From: Amycolatopsis sp. NBC_01480
GTDB lineage: Bacteria; Actinomycetota; Actinomycetes; Mycobacteriales; Pseudonocardiaceae
Direction of reading: 5' to 3'
Assembly: GCF_036227205.1 (NCBI RefSeq)
Contig: NZ_CP109442.1
Span: 1,860,001 to 1,924,000 of the forward strand
DNA length: 64,000 nucleotides
The notes below the pieces were generated by a model. The model made no database searches and was not told the DNA's origin. It worked only from the letters and a program-made list of their open reading frames with translations. A program made the position numbers and the translations under genes. Within the stretch, counting starts at the first letter, position 1. Every line of letters begins with the position of its first letter. Below, in pieces: positions 1 to 8,699 of this stretch.

Positions 1-1
1 G

Positions 2-433
2 CTGGTCGCGAACCAGCTGGAGATGAGCCTGGCGCGGCGCGGCTGGGTCGAGGCGGGCGTCCTGGTGAACACCCCGGAGGCGGCGGCCGTCGGCTTCCCG
101 CACGGCACGCTCGAACACTGCCGCGCGCACGGGATCCGGTTGCAGGCCTGGGGCGCGCTCGCGCAGGGCGCCTACACCGGACGGCAGCGGACGCCGGAGG
201 AAGTCGCGACCGCGGAGCTGGTCGTCGAGCTGGCCAAGGCGAAGGACACCACACCGGAAGCCGTGGTGCTGTGGTGGCTGCGGCGCCACCCGGCCGGCAT
301 CGCGCCGGTCATCGGCAGCTCCACCCCGTCCCGCATCGAGGCCTGCCGCGACGCCGTGACGCGCGAACCGGAACTCACGCACGAGGAGTGGTACGCCCTC
401 TGGACCACCGCGCGAGGCGCCGCCCTGCCGTGA
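2..433 (+). CDS. Aldo/keto reductase, C-terminal part (5' truncated by window)
   Basis: The open frame runs in from the left edge and ends at a TGA at 431-433, giving about 143 residues of C-terminal sequence. It opens with NQLEMSL, the strand-6 NQ motif of the AKR TIM barrel. It then shows the typical WGALAQGAYTG segment, the LWWLRRHP helix and the IGSSTPSRIEA motif that binds the NADP(H) phosphate. These features indicate an NAD(P)H-dependent oxidoreductase of the YdhF-like type. The catalytic Asp/Tyr/Lys region lies upstream of the window, so substrate and intactness cannot be judged. Confidence 0.9.
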   Translation: MVANQLEMSLARRGWVEAGVLVNTPEAAAVGFPHGTLEHCRAHGIRLQAWGALAQGAYTGRQRTPEEVATAELVVELAKAKDTTPEAVVLWWLRRHPAGIAPVIGSSTPSRIEACRDAVTREPELTHEEWYALWTTARGAALP

Positions 434-441
434 CAAACGCA

Positions 442-478
442 AAAGCGGGGCCGGTCCACTGTGGACCAGCCCCGCTTT
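442..478. terminator. Bidirectional intrinsic terminator
   Basis: A near-perfect hairpin: the outer arms AAAGCGGGGC and GCCCCGCTTT flank an inner GGTCCAC/GTGGACC stem with a one-base loop. It lies between the convergent AKR gene and surface-protein gene. The A-run on one side and T-run on the other suit termination in both directions. Confidence 0.8.
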
Positions 479-499
479 GCGCGGTTCAGACTGCGTTCG

Positions 500-1648
500 T
501 CACGCGCTGCGGCGGCGGCGAACCAGCAGCAGCATCGCGCCACCGCCGAGGACCAGCGCGGCGCCGATCCCGATCGGGAGCGAGGCGTCGACACCGGTGT
601 TCGCCAGCGGGGCCTGGCCCGAGTTGTTGCCGGCCGGGGTGGACGGCGGCGCCGTGGTCGGCACCGCGCCCGCGGCGGTCCAGCTGACCGAGGCGTTGGC
701 GCTGACCGAGGTCTTCTCCGACTGCGCCACGATCAGCGACTGCGCCGGCTGCTTGGCGTAGTTCTCGCCGACGAACAGGCGCCCGGTGTCCAGGTGCCCG
801 ACGGCCTTCAGCACGAACTGGCCCGTGCCGTCCTTGGCGTCCTTGGGGATGTCGACGTACAGCTTGGTGCCGTCCTTGACATCGCCGGTCTTCAGCGCGT
901 CGCCGTTGGCGTCGGTGAGCTTGACGCCCTCGGGCAGCTGGCTCGCGAGGTCGGTGACGTCACCGGTGGTGGCCACGGTGAACGGGCCGATCCGGCTGCC
1001 CGCCGCGCCGTCGGCCTTGGCCGGGGTGACGCTCAGGGTCGGCTTGGGCTGCTGGCCGATGCCGGTGTTCGCGCTGCCGGTCAGGTAGTCGTAGAGCGCG
1101 AGCACGTCGGCCGAGGCGTCGGCGTTCTCGTACGGCAACGGCTTGTCGCGGTTGAGGTTCTTGCCATCGCTGAAGTGCCACACCGCGGCCTGCGTCGCGG
1201 TGACGGCCTCCTGCTCGGACAGCCCGTCGTGGAGCGTGACGCCCTTCTTGCCCAGCGTGCTCTGCAGCGCGGCGGCGCCGTTGGCCGGGAAACCCTCGTG
1301 CAGCACCCAGTTGATCTTGTCGCTGTTCTTGGTGAACGGCGACTTCGGGTTCGGGTACTTCGTCCACGGCTGCTCGACCATGGTCTGGTCGGTGCGCAGG
1401 TCGGTGTCGATCTCGACGCAGTACATCTTGAGCATGCTGCCGTCGGAGAGCTTCAGGCCGAACAGCTCGGTGACGAAGCTGCTGCCGCCCTCGAGGTTGA
1501 CGCTGAACCCTTCGGTGCCGCTCTTGGGGATCACCTTGCCCTGGGCCGCACCGTCGTCGGCGTTGGCGGCCGGCGCCGCCACCAGCACCGCGGCGGCCGC
1601 GGCGAGCACCGCGATCCCGCCCTTGACCAGCCCTGACCTGCCGTGCAT
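500..1648 (-). CDS. Cys-Gln thioester-domain surface protein with sortase-type C-terminus
   Basis: 382 residues. An N-terminal signal peptide (about residues 1-30, Ala-rich, ending ANA) is followed by a TQXA/thioester domain. Cys77 (MYCVEID) and Gln153 (TATQAAVW) are the expected partners of an internal Cys-Gln thioester, as in Gram-positive adhesins that bind host or surface amines covalently. A Pro/Thr-rich stretch leads to a LANTG motif at about 348-352, a hydrophobic helix and an RRRR tail. This is a cell-wall sorting signal in which LANTG replaces LPXTG. The likely role is a wall-anchored adhesive or hyphal-surface protein. The ligand is unknown. Confidence 0.88.
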   Translation of the reverse strand: MHGRSGLVKGGIAVLAAAAAVLVAAPAANADDGAAQGKVIPKSGTEGFSVNLEGGSSFVTELFGLKLSDGSMLKMYCVEIDTDLRTDQTMVEQPWTKYPNPKSPFTKNSDKINWVLHEGFPANGAAALQSTLGKKGVTLHDGLSEQEAVTATQAAVWHFSDGKNLNRDKPLPYENADASADVLALYDYLTGSANTGIGQQPKPTLSVTPAKADGAAGSRIGPFTVATTGDVTDLASQLPEGVKLTDANGDALKTGDVKDGTKLYVDIPKDAKDGTGQFVLKAVGHLDTGRLFVGENYAKQPAQSLIVAQSEKTSVSANASVSWTAAGAVPTTAPPSTPAGNNSGQAPLANTGVDASLPIGIGAALVLGGGAMLLLVRRRRSA

Positions 1649-2117
1649 AAGTCTCCTATCCGAAGCCCTGAACCCACCAGACCGTCACGAGCCGCGTGAG
1701 ACCACAATCCCCGATCACCCGGCCACCCATTTGGGCGAAGTTCCACCCATTCAAGCGATACGGGAGCATACACGCGTCACACACACGCTCACTCGGGGTG
1801 TACCTAAAGCTGCCACCTCGTCCGTTCGGGCCGCGTGACGCCATTCTGCACGGGGCGAAGACGTCCATTCCCGACGGACGTTCACCACGCCGCCGGACCG
1901 CGTTCACCGGCCTTTTCCCGCACAAAAACGGGGCGGCTGCGGCCATTCAGCTGCGGGAACTGCGCCGGTCGGCGGAGGCGTCGCGGCACAGTTCCCGCTA
2001 AGTTCGCAGCCAGTGGCGATATATCATTGAATGTCCGAATCAACGAACCGGGACCCCTCCCGCGCCCGCGGCCTTAACCTCTTGGCGCTTCCGCTGCCGA
2101 CAGCCCGGGGAGACGTG
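1649..2117. other. Intergenic region, no gene seen
   Basis: About 380-470 bases depend on the start chosen for the next gene. The half nearest the surface-protein gene carries a direct repeat CCACCCATT at 1723-1731 and 1743-1751, spaced 20 bases. This is a possible activator site for the leftward gene. No RNA gene or intact ORF could be supported. Confidence 0.4.
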
Positions 2118-2504
2118 ATGAGGGCGTTCGCCGTTCTGCTGCTGAGCCTGGGCGAGCTGCTGATGACCGTGTCGAGCGGCACCGGGGCGCTGATCGGCCT
2201 CGGCATCTGGTACTTCGGCGTGCTGGTCCTGCTGGACCTGTTGATCGGCGGCGGGTTCGCGGCGCAGATCCTGTGGGGCATCGGGGTCGGCGGGGCGGTG
2301 CTGGTGGCCGGTTCGACCGAGCTGCCGCAGGCCGCCGTCTCGGATTCCGGGCAGCCCGTCATCTGGGTGGCGACCGGCGTGATGGCCTTGTCCGGGCTGC
2401 TCCGCATCACCTCCAGGGCTCCGCGGGAAACCGGTCCTGGGCACGAAAGCGACGCGGAGCCGGGCGGGCTCAGTTCCCGGCCGCCGGACCGGCCCGAGCC
2501 GTAA
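2118..2504 (+). CDS. Small membrane protein, unknown function
   Basis: 128 residues from the ATG at 2118, which has GGGAGA just upstream. An in-frame ATG at 2031 would add 29 non-hydrophobic residues and has no clear ribosome site. Four hydrophobic helices are visible (AVLLLSLGELLM, a LIGLGIWYFGVLVLLDLLI stretch, AQILWGIGVGGAVLVAG, VIWVATGVMALSGLL), followed by a polar Pro/Arg-rich tail. No family was recognised. It ends 8 bases before the convergent AraC-type regulator stop, and nothing in the context suggests a role. Confidence 0.65.
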   Translation: MRAFAVLLLSLGELLMTVSSGTGALIGLGIWYFGVLVLLDLLIGGGFAAQILWGIGVGGAVLVAGSTELPQAAVSDSGQPVIWVATGVMALSGLLRITSRAPRETGPGHESDAEPGGLSSRPPDRPEP

Positions 2505-2512
2505 CCGACGGG

Positions 2513-3469
2513 TCAGGAAGCGGCCTTCGCGCCGGGAAAAAGCTGGCGGTACCGCATCGGGGACAGGCTGGTCGCGCGGCGGAAATGCTGGCGCAGGTTG
2601 GCCGGGGTGCCGAGGCCGACGCGGGTGGCGATCTCCTCGACGGTCAGGTCCGTGGTCTCCAGCAGCTCCTTGGCCCGGCCGATGCGCTGCTGGTGCAGCC
2701 AGGTCAACGGCGTCACCGAAGTCTGTTCCAGGAACAGCCGGTGGAAGTGCCGCGGGGACAGGTGCGCCTTCGCCGCCATCCGGGCCACCGTGACGGGTTC
2801 GTCCAAATGGGACAGCATCCACTGCTGCGCGGCGGCCAGCGCGTCGTCGCCCGGTGGCACTGCCGGGGTCTCGATGAACTGCGCCTGCTCGCCTTCGCGG
2901 CGGGGCGTCGCCAGGATCCGGCGGGCCACGTGGTTGGCGACCGAGGCCCCGAGGTCCTTGCGCAGGATGTGCAGCGCCAGGTCGACGCCCGCGGTCACGC
3001 CGCCCGAAGTCAGCACGGAACCGTTGTCCACGAACAACGCCGCGGGGTCCACCGTCACCTTCGGGTACTGGCGGGCGAGGGCGTCGCACAGGGACCAGTG
3101 AGTGGTCACTTTCAGGCCCTCGAGCAGGCCCGCCTGCGCGAGGGCGAACGTGCCGGAGCAGATCGACACCATCCGCGCGCCCCGGTCCGCCGCCGCCTTC
3201 AGCGCGCCGACGGTCATCTGGTCCAGTCCACCGGCCGCCGCCCCGCCGTAACCGGGCACGATCACGGTCTGCGCCTTGCGGAGCAGGTCCAAACCACCAT
3301 CGGGGACCACGCTCATGCCACCGGCGACGCCGGCTGGGGCGCCGTCCACCGTCGCGGTCGTGACGTCGTAGAACTCGGGCGCCTCGCGGGCGAAGACGTG
3401 CATCGGGATGGCGAAGTCCAGCGGCAGCACCTGTTCCAGCAGGACCACCGCGACCCGATGCTTGCTCAT
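2513..3469 (-). CDS. GlxA-type transcriptional regulator (DJ-1/PfpI + AraC HTH)
   Basis: 318 residues. Residues 1-170 form a DJ-1/PfpI-like class I glutamine-amidotransferase fold with the elbow SICSGTF and the following HWSLCDALA segment. Residues about 215-312 are an AraC-type double helix-turn-helix (VARMAAKAHLSPRHFHRLF, then VEEIATRVGLGTPANLRQHF). Such proteins are one-component regulators that sense small molecules through the PfpI domain. It is divergent from the alpha/beta hydrolase and carbonic anhydrase genes, which are the likely targets. The effector is unknown. Confidence 0.9.
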   Translation of the reverse strand: MSKHRVAVVLLEQVLPLDFAIPMHVFAREAPEFYDVTTATVDGAPAGVAGGMSVVPDGGLDLLRKAQTVIVPGYGGAAAGGLDQMTVGALKAAADRGARMVSICSGTFALAQAGLLEGLKVTTHWSLCDALARQYPKVTVDPAALFVDNGSVLTSGGVTAGVDLALHILRKDLGASVANHVARRILATPRREGEQAQFIETPAVPPGDDALAAAQQWMLSHLDEPVTVARMAAKAHLSPRHFHRLFLEQTSVTPLTWLHQQRIGRAKELLETTDLTVEEIATRVGLGTPANLRQHFRRATSLSPMRYRQLFPGAKAAS

Positions 3470-3594
3470 GCGCCGAAGGCCAGCTCGCTCATGGCAGCAT
3501 CCTATCGCCCTGCGTCAGTACTGCCACTGTCCGGCCGGGCCCGCCAAGCGCCAAACTCGGGGCACAGTCCCTACTGGCGAAGGAAAACACCACC

Positions 3595-4296
3595 GTGCCC
3601 CCAACCCCTCCGACGATCGTGCTCGTCCACGGCGCCCTCACCGACGCCTCCGTCTGGCACGCCGTCACCGCCGAACTCCAGCGGCGCGGTCACCGCGTCC
3701 TCGCGCCCGCGATGCCGATGCGCGGCCTCGCCTCGGACGTCGCCTACCTGCACAGCTTCCTGCGCACGATCGACGGCCCGATCACCGTCGCCGCCCATTC
3801 GTACGGCGGCTCGGTCATCTCCGACCCGGCCGCGCTGACGCCCGCGGTGCGCTCGCTCGTGTTCGTCGCCGCGTTCCAGCAGGACAGCGGCGAAACGGCG
3901 GGCGAGCTCAACTACCGCTTCCCCGGCAGCAAGCTGACCCCGGACACCACGCTGGTGCGCGAGGCCCCGGACGGCAACGACCTGTACCTGCGGCCCGAGC
4001 ACTTCGCCGAGGTGTACGCCGCGGACCTGGACCCGGCGACCGCCGCCGTGCTCGCCGCCGCCCAGCACCCGATCAACCCCGCGGCGCTCGACGAGTCGTT
4101 CACCGGCGAGGCCACCTGGCGCACCCTCCCATCGTGGGCGCTGGTCTCGACCGCCGACCACTCGATCCCGACGGAAGCCTTGCGAGACATGGCAAAACGA
4201 GCCGGCTCGACGGTCGTGGAGCTGGATTCCGCCCACGCCGTGCCGATCGCGCACCCCGCCGAAACCGCCGCGCTCATCCTCGCGGCCGCCGCCTGA
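3595..4296 (+). CDS. Alpha/beta hydrolase
   Basis: 233 residues from a GTG start. It has the oxyanion motif VHGALTD (11-17), the nucleophile elbow AHSYGG with Ser69, and a C-terminal HAVPIAHP segment carrying the catalytic His. It resembles small esterases/hydrolases of the MhpC/EstC type. No signal peptide is seen, so it should be cytosolic. It is followed after 22 bases by the carbonic anhydrase and probably shares its message. It is divergent from the AraC/DJ-1 regulator. The substrate is unknown. Confidence 0.85.
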   Translation: MPPTPPTIVLVHGALTDASVWHAVTAELQRRGHRVLAPAMPMRGLASDVAYLHSFLRTIDGPITVAAHSYGGSVISDPAALTPAVRSLVFVAAFQQDSGETAGELNYRFPGSKLTPDTTLVREAPDGNDLYLRPEHFAEVYAADLDPATAAVLAAAQHPINPAALDESFTGEATWRTLPSWALVSTADHSIPTEALRDMAKRAGSTVVELDSAHAVPIAHPAETAALILAAAA

Positions 4297-4318
4297 ACAC
4301 CCCTGGAAAGGCAGATTC

Positions 4319-4861
4319 TTGTCCCACAACACCAACCTCGACCGGGTGCTCGACCGGAACCGCGCGTTCGCCGCGACCGACGTCCGGACCGAAGTGCCCG
4401 AGCTCCCGTTCCTGCCGCGGCAGGGCCTGTACCTGATCACCTGCCTCGACTGCCGCGTCGACCCGGCGCAGGTGCTCGGCGTCGGCATGGGCGACGCGCT
4501 GGTGCAGCGCAACATCGGCGGCCGGGTGACGCCGTCGGTGCTCGGCGATATCGCTTACGCCGCTTACCTCGTCGGCGCCAAGGCGCCCGAGGGGCCGTGG
4601 TTCGAGGTCGCGGTCATCCACCACACCGGCTGCGGCTCCGCCCTGCTCGCCGACGACGAGATCCGCCTCGGTTACGCCGAGCGAATGGGCGTGGACGAGC
4701 GGAGCCTGCTGGACACCGCCGTCCTGGACCCGGCGCACACCGTCGCCGTGGACGTCGAGCGCGTGCGGCAGTACCCGCAGATTCCGGACGAGGTAAAGGT
4801 TTCCGGCCACGTGTACGACCTCGAAACCGGCCTGGTCACCACGGTGGTGCCCGCCGGCTGA
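4319..4861 (+). CDS. Beta-class carbonic anhydrase
   Basis: 180 residues from a TTG start with GGAAAG 9 bases upstream. The zinc site is readable: C42-L-D44-C-R46 corresponds to the family CxDxR motif, and H102-T-G-C105-G supplies His and Cys. The expected Ser after the Asp is Cys45 here. The predicted reaction is reversible CO2 hydration, although actinobacterial relatives of this compact type are poorly characterised. It follows the hydrolase closely, suggesting co-transcription. Confidence 0.88.
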   Translation: MSHNTNLDRVLDRNRAFAATDVRTEVPELPFLPRQGLYLITCLDCRVDPAQVLGVGMGDALVQRNIGGRVTPSVLGDIAYAAYLVGAKAPEGPWFEVAVIHHTGCGSALLADDEIRLGYAERMGVDERSLLDTAVLDPAHTVAVDVERVRQYPQIPDEVKVSGHVYDLETGLVTTVVPAG

Positions 4862-5001
4862 CCCGGTCCGGGTGCCGCATTTCCTGGCGCGCCCGACCAT
4901 GCTCGATCCCTCGTGGCCCCGACCGCCACGGTCCTCGTGGCCGCGACCGCCTTCCGGCCGGGCAGCTGCCCACCCGGCCGGAAGCGGCGCCGTGAGCAGG
5001 A

Positions 5002-5586
5002 TCAGCCGGCCGGAGCCACCCGCACGTGGGCGCGTTCACCCTGCCGCCCGATCAGGCTGAGGAACTCGACCGGGCCCGCGCTGGTGGCGCCGAACCAGTG
5101 CGGCGTCCGGGTGTCGAACTCCGCGGCCTCCCCCGCTTTGAGGAGCAGGTCGTGCTCGCCGAGGACCAGGCGGAGCGTGCCGTTCAGCACGTAGGCCCAG
5201 TCGTACCCCTCGTGGGTGCGCAGGATGGGCTCCGCGTCGTCGCGGCCGGCGGGCAGGACGAACTTGTAGGCCTGGATGCCACCCGGGCGCCGGGTCAGCG
5301 GCAGGACCGTCGAGCCGTCCTCGCAGGCCACCGGGCGCAGGTGGACGCGGGGGTCGCCGGTGGCCGGTGCATCGACCAGCTCGTCGAGCGTGACGCCGTA
5401 CGCCCGCGCGAGCGGCAGCAGCTGTTCGAGCGTCGGGCGGCGCAGGCCGGCCTCGAGCCGCGACAGGGTGCTGGCCGAGATGCCGGTCTGCTCGGCCAGC
5501 GCGGTGAGCGTGATCTCGCCCTGCGTCCGGAGGCGCTTGAGCCGCGGCCCGACGGCGTCCAGGGCCCGGTCGATGGTCTTGTCCAT
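5002..5586 (-). CDS. XRE-family regulator with C-terminal cupin
   Basis: 194 residues from the ATG at 5586. An upstream extension would read through the divergent promoter and is rejected. The N-terminal HTH covers about 15-70 (LTALAEQTGISASTLSRLE). A single cupin_2 domain covers about 105-185 (EGYDWAYVLNGTLRLVLG, then HWFGATS). This architecture is typical of small-ligand-sensing regulators such as the PuuR/SutR group. It is divergent from the methyltransferase gene with a palindromic site between them, so it probably controls itself and that gene. Confidence 0.9.
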   Translation of the reverse strand: MDKTIDRALDAVGPRLKRLRTQGEITLTALAEQTGISASTLSRLEAGLRRPTLEQLLPLARAYGVTLDELVDAPATGDPRVHLRPVACEDGSTVLPLTRRPGGIQAYKFVLPAGRDDAEPILRTHEGYDWAYVLNGTLRLVLGEHDLLLKAGEAAEFDTRTPHWFGATSAGPVEFLSLIGRQGERAHVRVAPAG

Positions 5587-5595
5587 GCCGCCAGT

Positions 5596-5620
5596 TTGCC
5601 ATTCGGCAAGATACTTTGCC
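5596..5620. promoter_or_regulatory. Candidate operator of the XRE-cupin regulator
   Basis: TTGCC-ATTC-GGCAA forms an inverted repeat at 5596-5609, and a third TTGCC half-site begins at 5616, about two helical turns on. It lies 10 bases upstream of the regulator start and within the divergent promoter region. That position fits autoregulation and control of the methyltransferase. Confidence 0.5.
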
Positions 5621-5681
5621 AATATGCCCGTGGCCGGCGCACGGTGGTACTCGAACCGAGAGAACCACCAGGAGGACACCG

Positions 5682-6284
5682 GTGAACGAGCACCACGAGA
5701 CCCACGACTTCGACCGGCCCTACTGGGAACGGCACTGGCAGCAGTCCCACCGGAACGGGCCCGCACCAGCGCCCAACCCGTACCTGATCAGCGAAACCCG
5801 CGACCTGAAGCCGGGCACGGCGCTCGACGCCGGATGCGGTGAAGGCAGCGAGGCTCGCTGGCTGGCCGAGCACGGCTGGGACGTCACGGCCGCGGACATC
5901 TCCGCCGAAGTCCTCGCCCGAGCCGGCCAGATCCCGAGCCACGTCGACTGGGTCCAGGCGGACTTGACCAGCTGGACGCCCAGCCAAGAGTTCGACCTGG
6001 TGATGACGCACTACGCGCACCCGTCGATCCCGCAGCTGGCCTTCTACGACCGCATCGCCGAATGGGTCGCACCCGGCGGCACCCTGCTGATCGTCGGGCA
6101 CCTCCACGGCGACCACCCCGCCGAAGCCACCGCGACGGCCGCGGGCATCACCGCGCGCCTGGAACCGGCGAAGTGGGCCATCGTCACCGCCGACGAGCAG
6201 GCCCGCACCCTGACCGCCATGGACGGCCGGACCGTCTCGCTGCACGACGTCATCGTGCGCGCGACCCGGCACCAGGACTCGTGA
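5682..6284 (+). CDS. Class I SAM-dependent methyltransferase
   Basis: 200 residues from the GTG at 5682 with GGAGGA 5 bases upstream. The SAM-binding motif I is ALDAGCGEGSEARWLAE, followed by a motif II acidic turn (VTAADIS) and VQADLTSW. It is similar to thiopurine/TehB-like small methyltransferases. The PYWERHWQQ segment near the N-terminus is typical of them. The substrate is unknown. Its stop codon lies inside the left arm of the palindromic repeat that was split by the mobile element, so the gene itself is intact. Confidence 0.88.
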   Translation: MNEHHETHDFDRPYWERHWQQSHRNGPAPAPNPYLISETRDLKPGTALDAGCGEGSEARWLAEHGWDVTAADISAEVLARAGQIPSHVDWVQADLTSWTPSQEFDLVMTHYAHPSIPQLAFYDRIAEWVAPGGTLLIVGHLHGDHPAEATATAAGITARLEPAKWAIVTADEQARTLTAMDGRTVSLHDVIVRATRHQDS

Positions 6285-6330
6285 GTGTTTAGAACGGTTA
6301 GGGCCAATCATCACTTGGTTACCTACCTGT
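6275..6330. other. attL: left attachment junction of the element
   Basis: 6275-6291 is the left arm of a chromosomal palindrome; its exact reverse complement is at 20157-20173. ACGGTT at 6294-6299 is shared with the right end (20137-20142). Immediately inside the element, TCACTTGGTTACCTACC (6311-6327) is the mirror of GGTAGGTCGTCAAGTGA at the right end, with 14 of 17 positions matching. Joining the two inner halves rebuilds an attP with inverted arms, as expected for a large serine integrase. Confidence 0.8.
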
Positions 6331-6516
6331 GACGTCGAGAGGTTTACGCAAGGCAAGCCCGTCCTCCCCACGCGTACCGGCCCCCTTCTACACCAGATAC
6401 AGATACCTGCTTCTAGCTGCGACTAGTCTGAACAGTTTTGGTGAGAGGACATGCCGTGCGGCGCGGGGAAGTCCGGCGTGGATGGCGTCTCGGAAGTTGT
6501 GCTCGCGGGCCGCATG

Positions 6517-7038
6517 TCATGACTTGGGCTCAGGTGTCCCGTGAGGCCAGACACACGGCGAACTGGCCCCGATGCTCAGGCGACCAAGAACCTTTCCCGT
6601 CGTGGTGGCCGTGAGGCTCATCAGGTAGTTGTCCTTACTGCTGGCATTGGCGAACTTCTTGTTTAGCCAGGTATCTGTGCGGACGGTCCAGTCGTTGTTG
6701 ACCCACCACTTCTTAAGGTTTTCGTAGTAAGTGTTGTTGTGTGCGCGATCCGGTCCATCCACCCAATAGGTTATTCCCAGGCTAAACTGGCCAGTCTCGT
6801 GATCGAAATCATCGGTACACGGCATTGGCTGAAGCGGTAGTTCCGTCAGCTTATATCCAGCCGGAAAGGAAGCCTCGGCAGCTGCATGCACGAAACTCAG
6901 CACCCTTTGCTGGGCTTGCTCGGCCGAGAGAGTGGGTTGCATCGATCCACCTCCACAGGAAATTGGGGTTAACAGCAACATTCCCAACGTGGCAAGTAAA
7001 AGCGGTCGCGGGAACTTATGCGTCGTATTATGCATCAT
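6517..7038 (-). CDS. Putative lipoprotein encoded with an ESX-type hydrolase
   Basis: 173 residues. The N-terminus has a positive start, a hydrophobic stretch (LLLATLGMLLLTPIS) and Cys28 followed by GGGS, as in a lipoprotein signal. The mature part is about 145 residues with no family recognised. Its ATG overlaps the stop of the upstream hydrolase gene (ATGA), so the two are probably translationally coupled. By position and localisation it could be the immunity protein for that hydrolase, which is an inference. Codon use is less GC-biased than the chromosome. Confidence 0.7.
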   Translation of the reverse strand: MMHNTTHKFPRPLLLATLGMLLLTPISCGGGSMQPTLSAEQAQQRVLSFVHAAAEASFPAGYKLTELPLQPMPCTDDFDHETGQFSLGITYWVDGPDRAHNNTYYENLKKWWVNNDWTVRTDTWLNKKFANASSKDNYLMSLTATTTGKVLGRLSIGASSPCVWPHGTPEPKS

Positions 7039-8699
7039 GGTTTATTTCCAGCGATGATATTTCCCATGGCTGCGAGCGAGTCTGAATCCCTGTTCCAGTA
7101 GTCACTGTGGGAAGTGAGGGGATTGCTGGGGTTGGAATGGAATTGTTGTCCGCCGAACCATGCGGTGGTGGGGTCGGGGCCGAGGGGGTCTATATGGTCG
7201 AGGCCGATATCGGGTCCGTCGAAGTTGGTGAGGATGGGGATGGGGTCGGTGGGTGATTTGGTGGAGTAGATGTGCTGGCCGACCTGGTCCTGGGGCGTGC
7301 CGTCGAGGTGGAGTTGGTTGGCGTGGTCGACGCCGACTCCAGGACTGGCGACCATGACAACATTGTTGGCGGGCAGGCCGAGGTCGCGGGCGGTTTGCCC
7401 GACGACGGTGGTGCCGTAGCTGTGGCCGACCACGGTGGTGTTCACCGGCCCTTGGTGCGCGGCACCGAGTCCGTCTTGGAAGTTGCGGAGCGAGGGTTCG
7501 GCCTTGTCGGCGAAACTAGTACTTGCCGCGTCCGGAATAATGCTCTGCGGCGCGTCGTATCCCACCCATGTGATCACCGATGTAGACGGTGACCCCATTT
7601 GAGTCGCCATATGCATCATCGAGTCAGACCGGTAGATGTCGGTAGCCATGCCGTCGTTGAGTCCGGCGGTGGTCCCGGGGACGTATGTGGCGACGTTGGC
7701 TGACTGGTCAGGGTTGCCAATGGCGACGATGGCCTGCCCAGAGTTTGCCGGGTTGATACCGAGCAGGTAGGCGGGCGGCTGACCGGGCAAGGCATGGTCC
7801 AGCCGGGTTTTGATCTGGTCCATTCCGGTGATCTTGCTGTTGAGCGCGTCCCGCTCTTTTTCTAAGGACTCGTATTCTTCTTGCTGCTGTGGGTCGCTGC
7901 GCTTCATACCGTCCAGCCGGTGCTGAATATTGTCCTTTTGCTGTTGCAGGCCCTTGTAATCCCGGTCAAGTACGATTCGGTTGGCGCGGTCCCGGTCGGT
8001 CGCCGGGAGCCCATTCATGGCGCCGATCGCGCCCGGCCGGTCACGAATGAGAATATCCCGCCCGGCATTCGACAGGGTCGCCCACCACGCGGCGTTCTGC
8101 GCCGGGGTCGCGTTCGGCGGTGGCTCCGGCAACGTCAAGCCGGGATCTTTCATCCCGTCCGCAGCGGCGGCCGTGACCGTCGATTCGTCCCCGGTGCCGA
8201 ACTGCCCCGCCGCCGCCCGGTCCAGCACCGACGCCAGATCGGCGTCGATATCGTTGGCTGTGCGCAGGACCTGCGCCACCTCGTCCACCAGTTGCGTGCG
8301 TGTCCTTGCCCGGTCCTCCGGGTGCAGGTCGAGCGGCACTTGCTTGCCCGCGAAGGTGTCGACGAGACAACCAGCGTCGGTGATCTGGAACCCGTACTTG
8401 CGGGCCAGCTCTTCGGCGTTAGTGAGGGCGTGCTGGACACCGGTGATCGCGTCGGCGGCCTGCGCGACCGTCTTGCCCAGGATGGCGGCGCCGGCGGCGA
8501 TGGTGTCCAGACCGTGCATCAACGCGCGGTGCTGGGTGCCCGCGTCGTCCGACGCTGGTCCGCTCCACCCCTCAATCGGCAAGGTCTTGCCGTAGTCGTC
8601 GCCGGAATGGATGAGGATCTGGGTCCGGATCTGCAGAACGGAGAAAATCTCGTTCAGCGTGCCGGGGCTCCATCGCCGGACGTCGGCCAGTGACACCAT
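7035..8699 (-). CDS. ESX/WXG-like N-domain fused to DUF1023 alpha/beta hydrolase
   Basis: 554 residues. Residues about 1-110 are a helical ESX-like module with GWSG at 44-47 (a WXG-type turn). A coiled middle (about 225-300, rich in Lys/Glu/Gln) follows. Residues about 320-554 are a DUF1023 alpha/beta hydrolase with the elbow GHSYG (Ser427) and a late THSDYW segment that should hold the catalytic His. The predicted activity is lipase/esterase-like. The layout resembles type VII secretion effectors. It overlaps the small upstream ESX-like gene by ATGA and the downstream lipoprotein gene by 4 bases. No export apparatus is in the window. Confidence 0.82.
   Translation of the reverse strand: MVSLADVRRWSPGTLNEIFSVLQIRTQILIHSGDDYGKTLPIEGWSGPASDDAGTQHRALMHGLDTIAAGAAILGKTVAQAADAITGVQHALTNAEELARKYGFQITDAGCLVDTFAGKQVPLDLHPEDRARTRTQLVDEVAQVLRTANDIDADLASVLDRAAAGQFGTGDESTVTAAAADGMKDPGLTLPEPPPNATPAQNAAWWATLSNAGRDILIRDRPGAIGAMNGLPATDRDRANRIVLDRDYKGLQQQKDNIQHRLDGMKRSDPQQQEEYESLEKERDALNSKITGMDQIKTRLDHALPGQPPAYLLGINPANSGQAIVAIGNPDQSANVATYVPGTTAGLNDGMATDIYRSDSMMHMATQMGSPSTSVITWVGYDAPQSIIPDAASTSFADKAEPSLRNFQDGLGAAHQGPVNTTVVGHSYGTTVVGQTARDLGLPANNVVMVASPGVGVDHANQLHLDGTPQDQVGQHIYSTKSPTDPIPILTNFDGPDIGLDHIDPLGPDPTTAWFGGQQFHSNPSNPLTSHSDYWNRDSDSLAAMGNIIAGNKP

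Noticed and set aside
1723..1751. An ECF-type promoter (GGAAC with a downstream GTC) before the surface-protein gene.
   Set aside because: GGAAC is present on the minus strand but the spacing to any GTC-like element does not fit well.
4912..4953. Direct repeat CCTCGTGGCC-CGACCGCC twice between the carbonic anhydrase and regulator genes.
   Set aside because: It is a short GC-rich duplication beyond both stop codons with no dyad or gene context, so no function can be supported.
6451..6522. A 23-residue ORF just inside attL that spells GAGKS, like a Walker A motif.
   Set aside because: It is far too short, the ribosome site is only two bases from the ATG, and nothing supports translation. The motif is coincidence.
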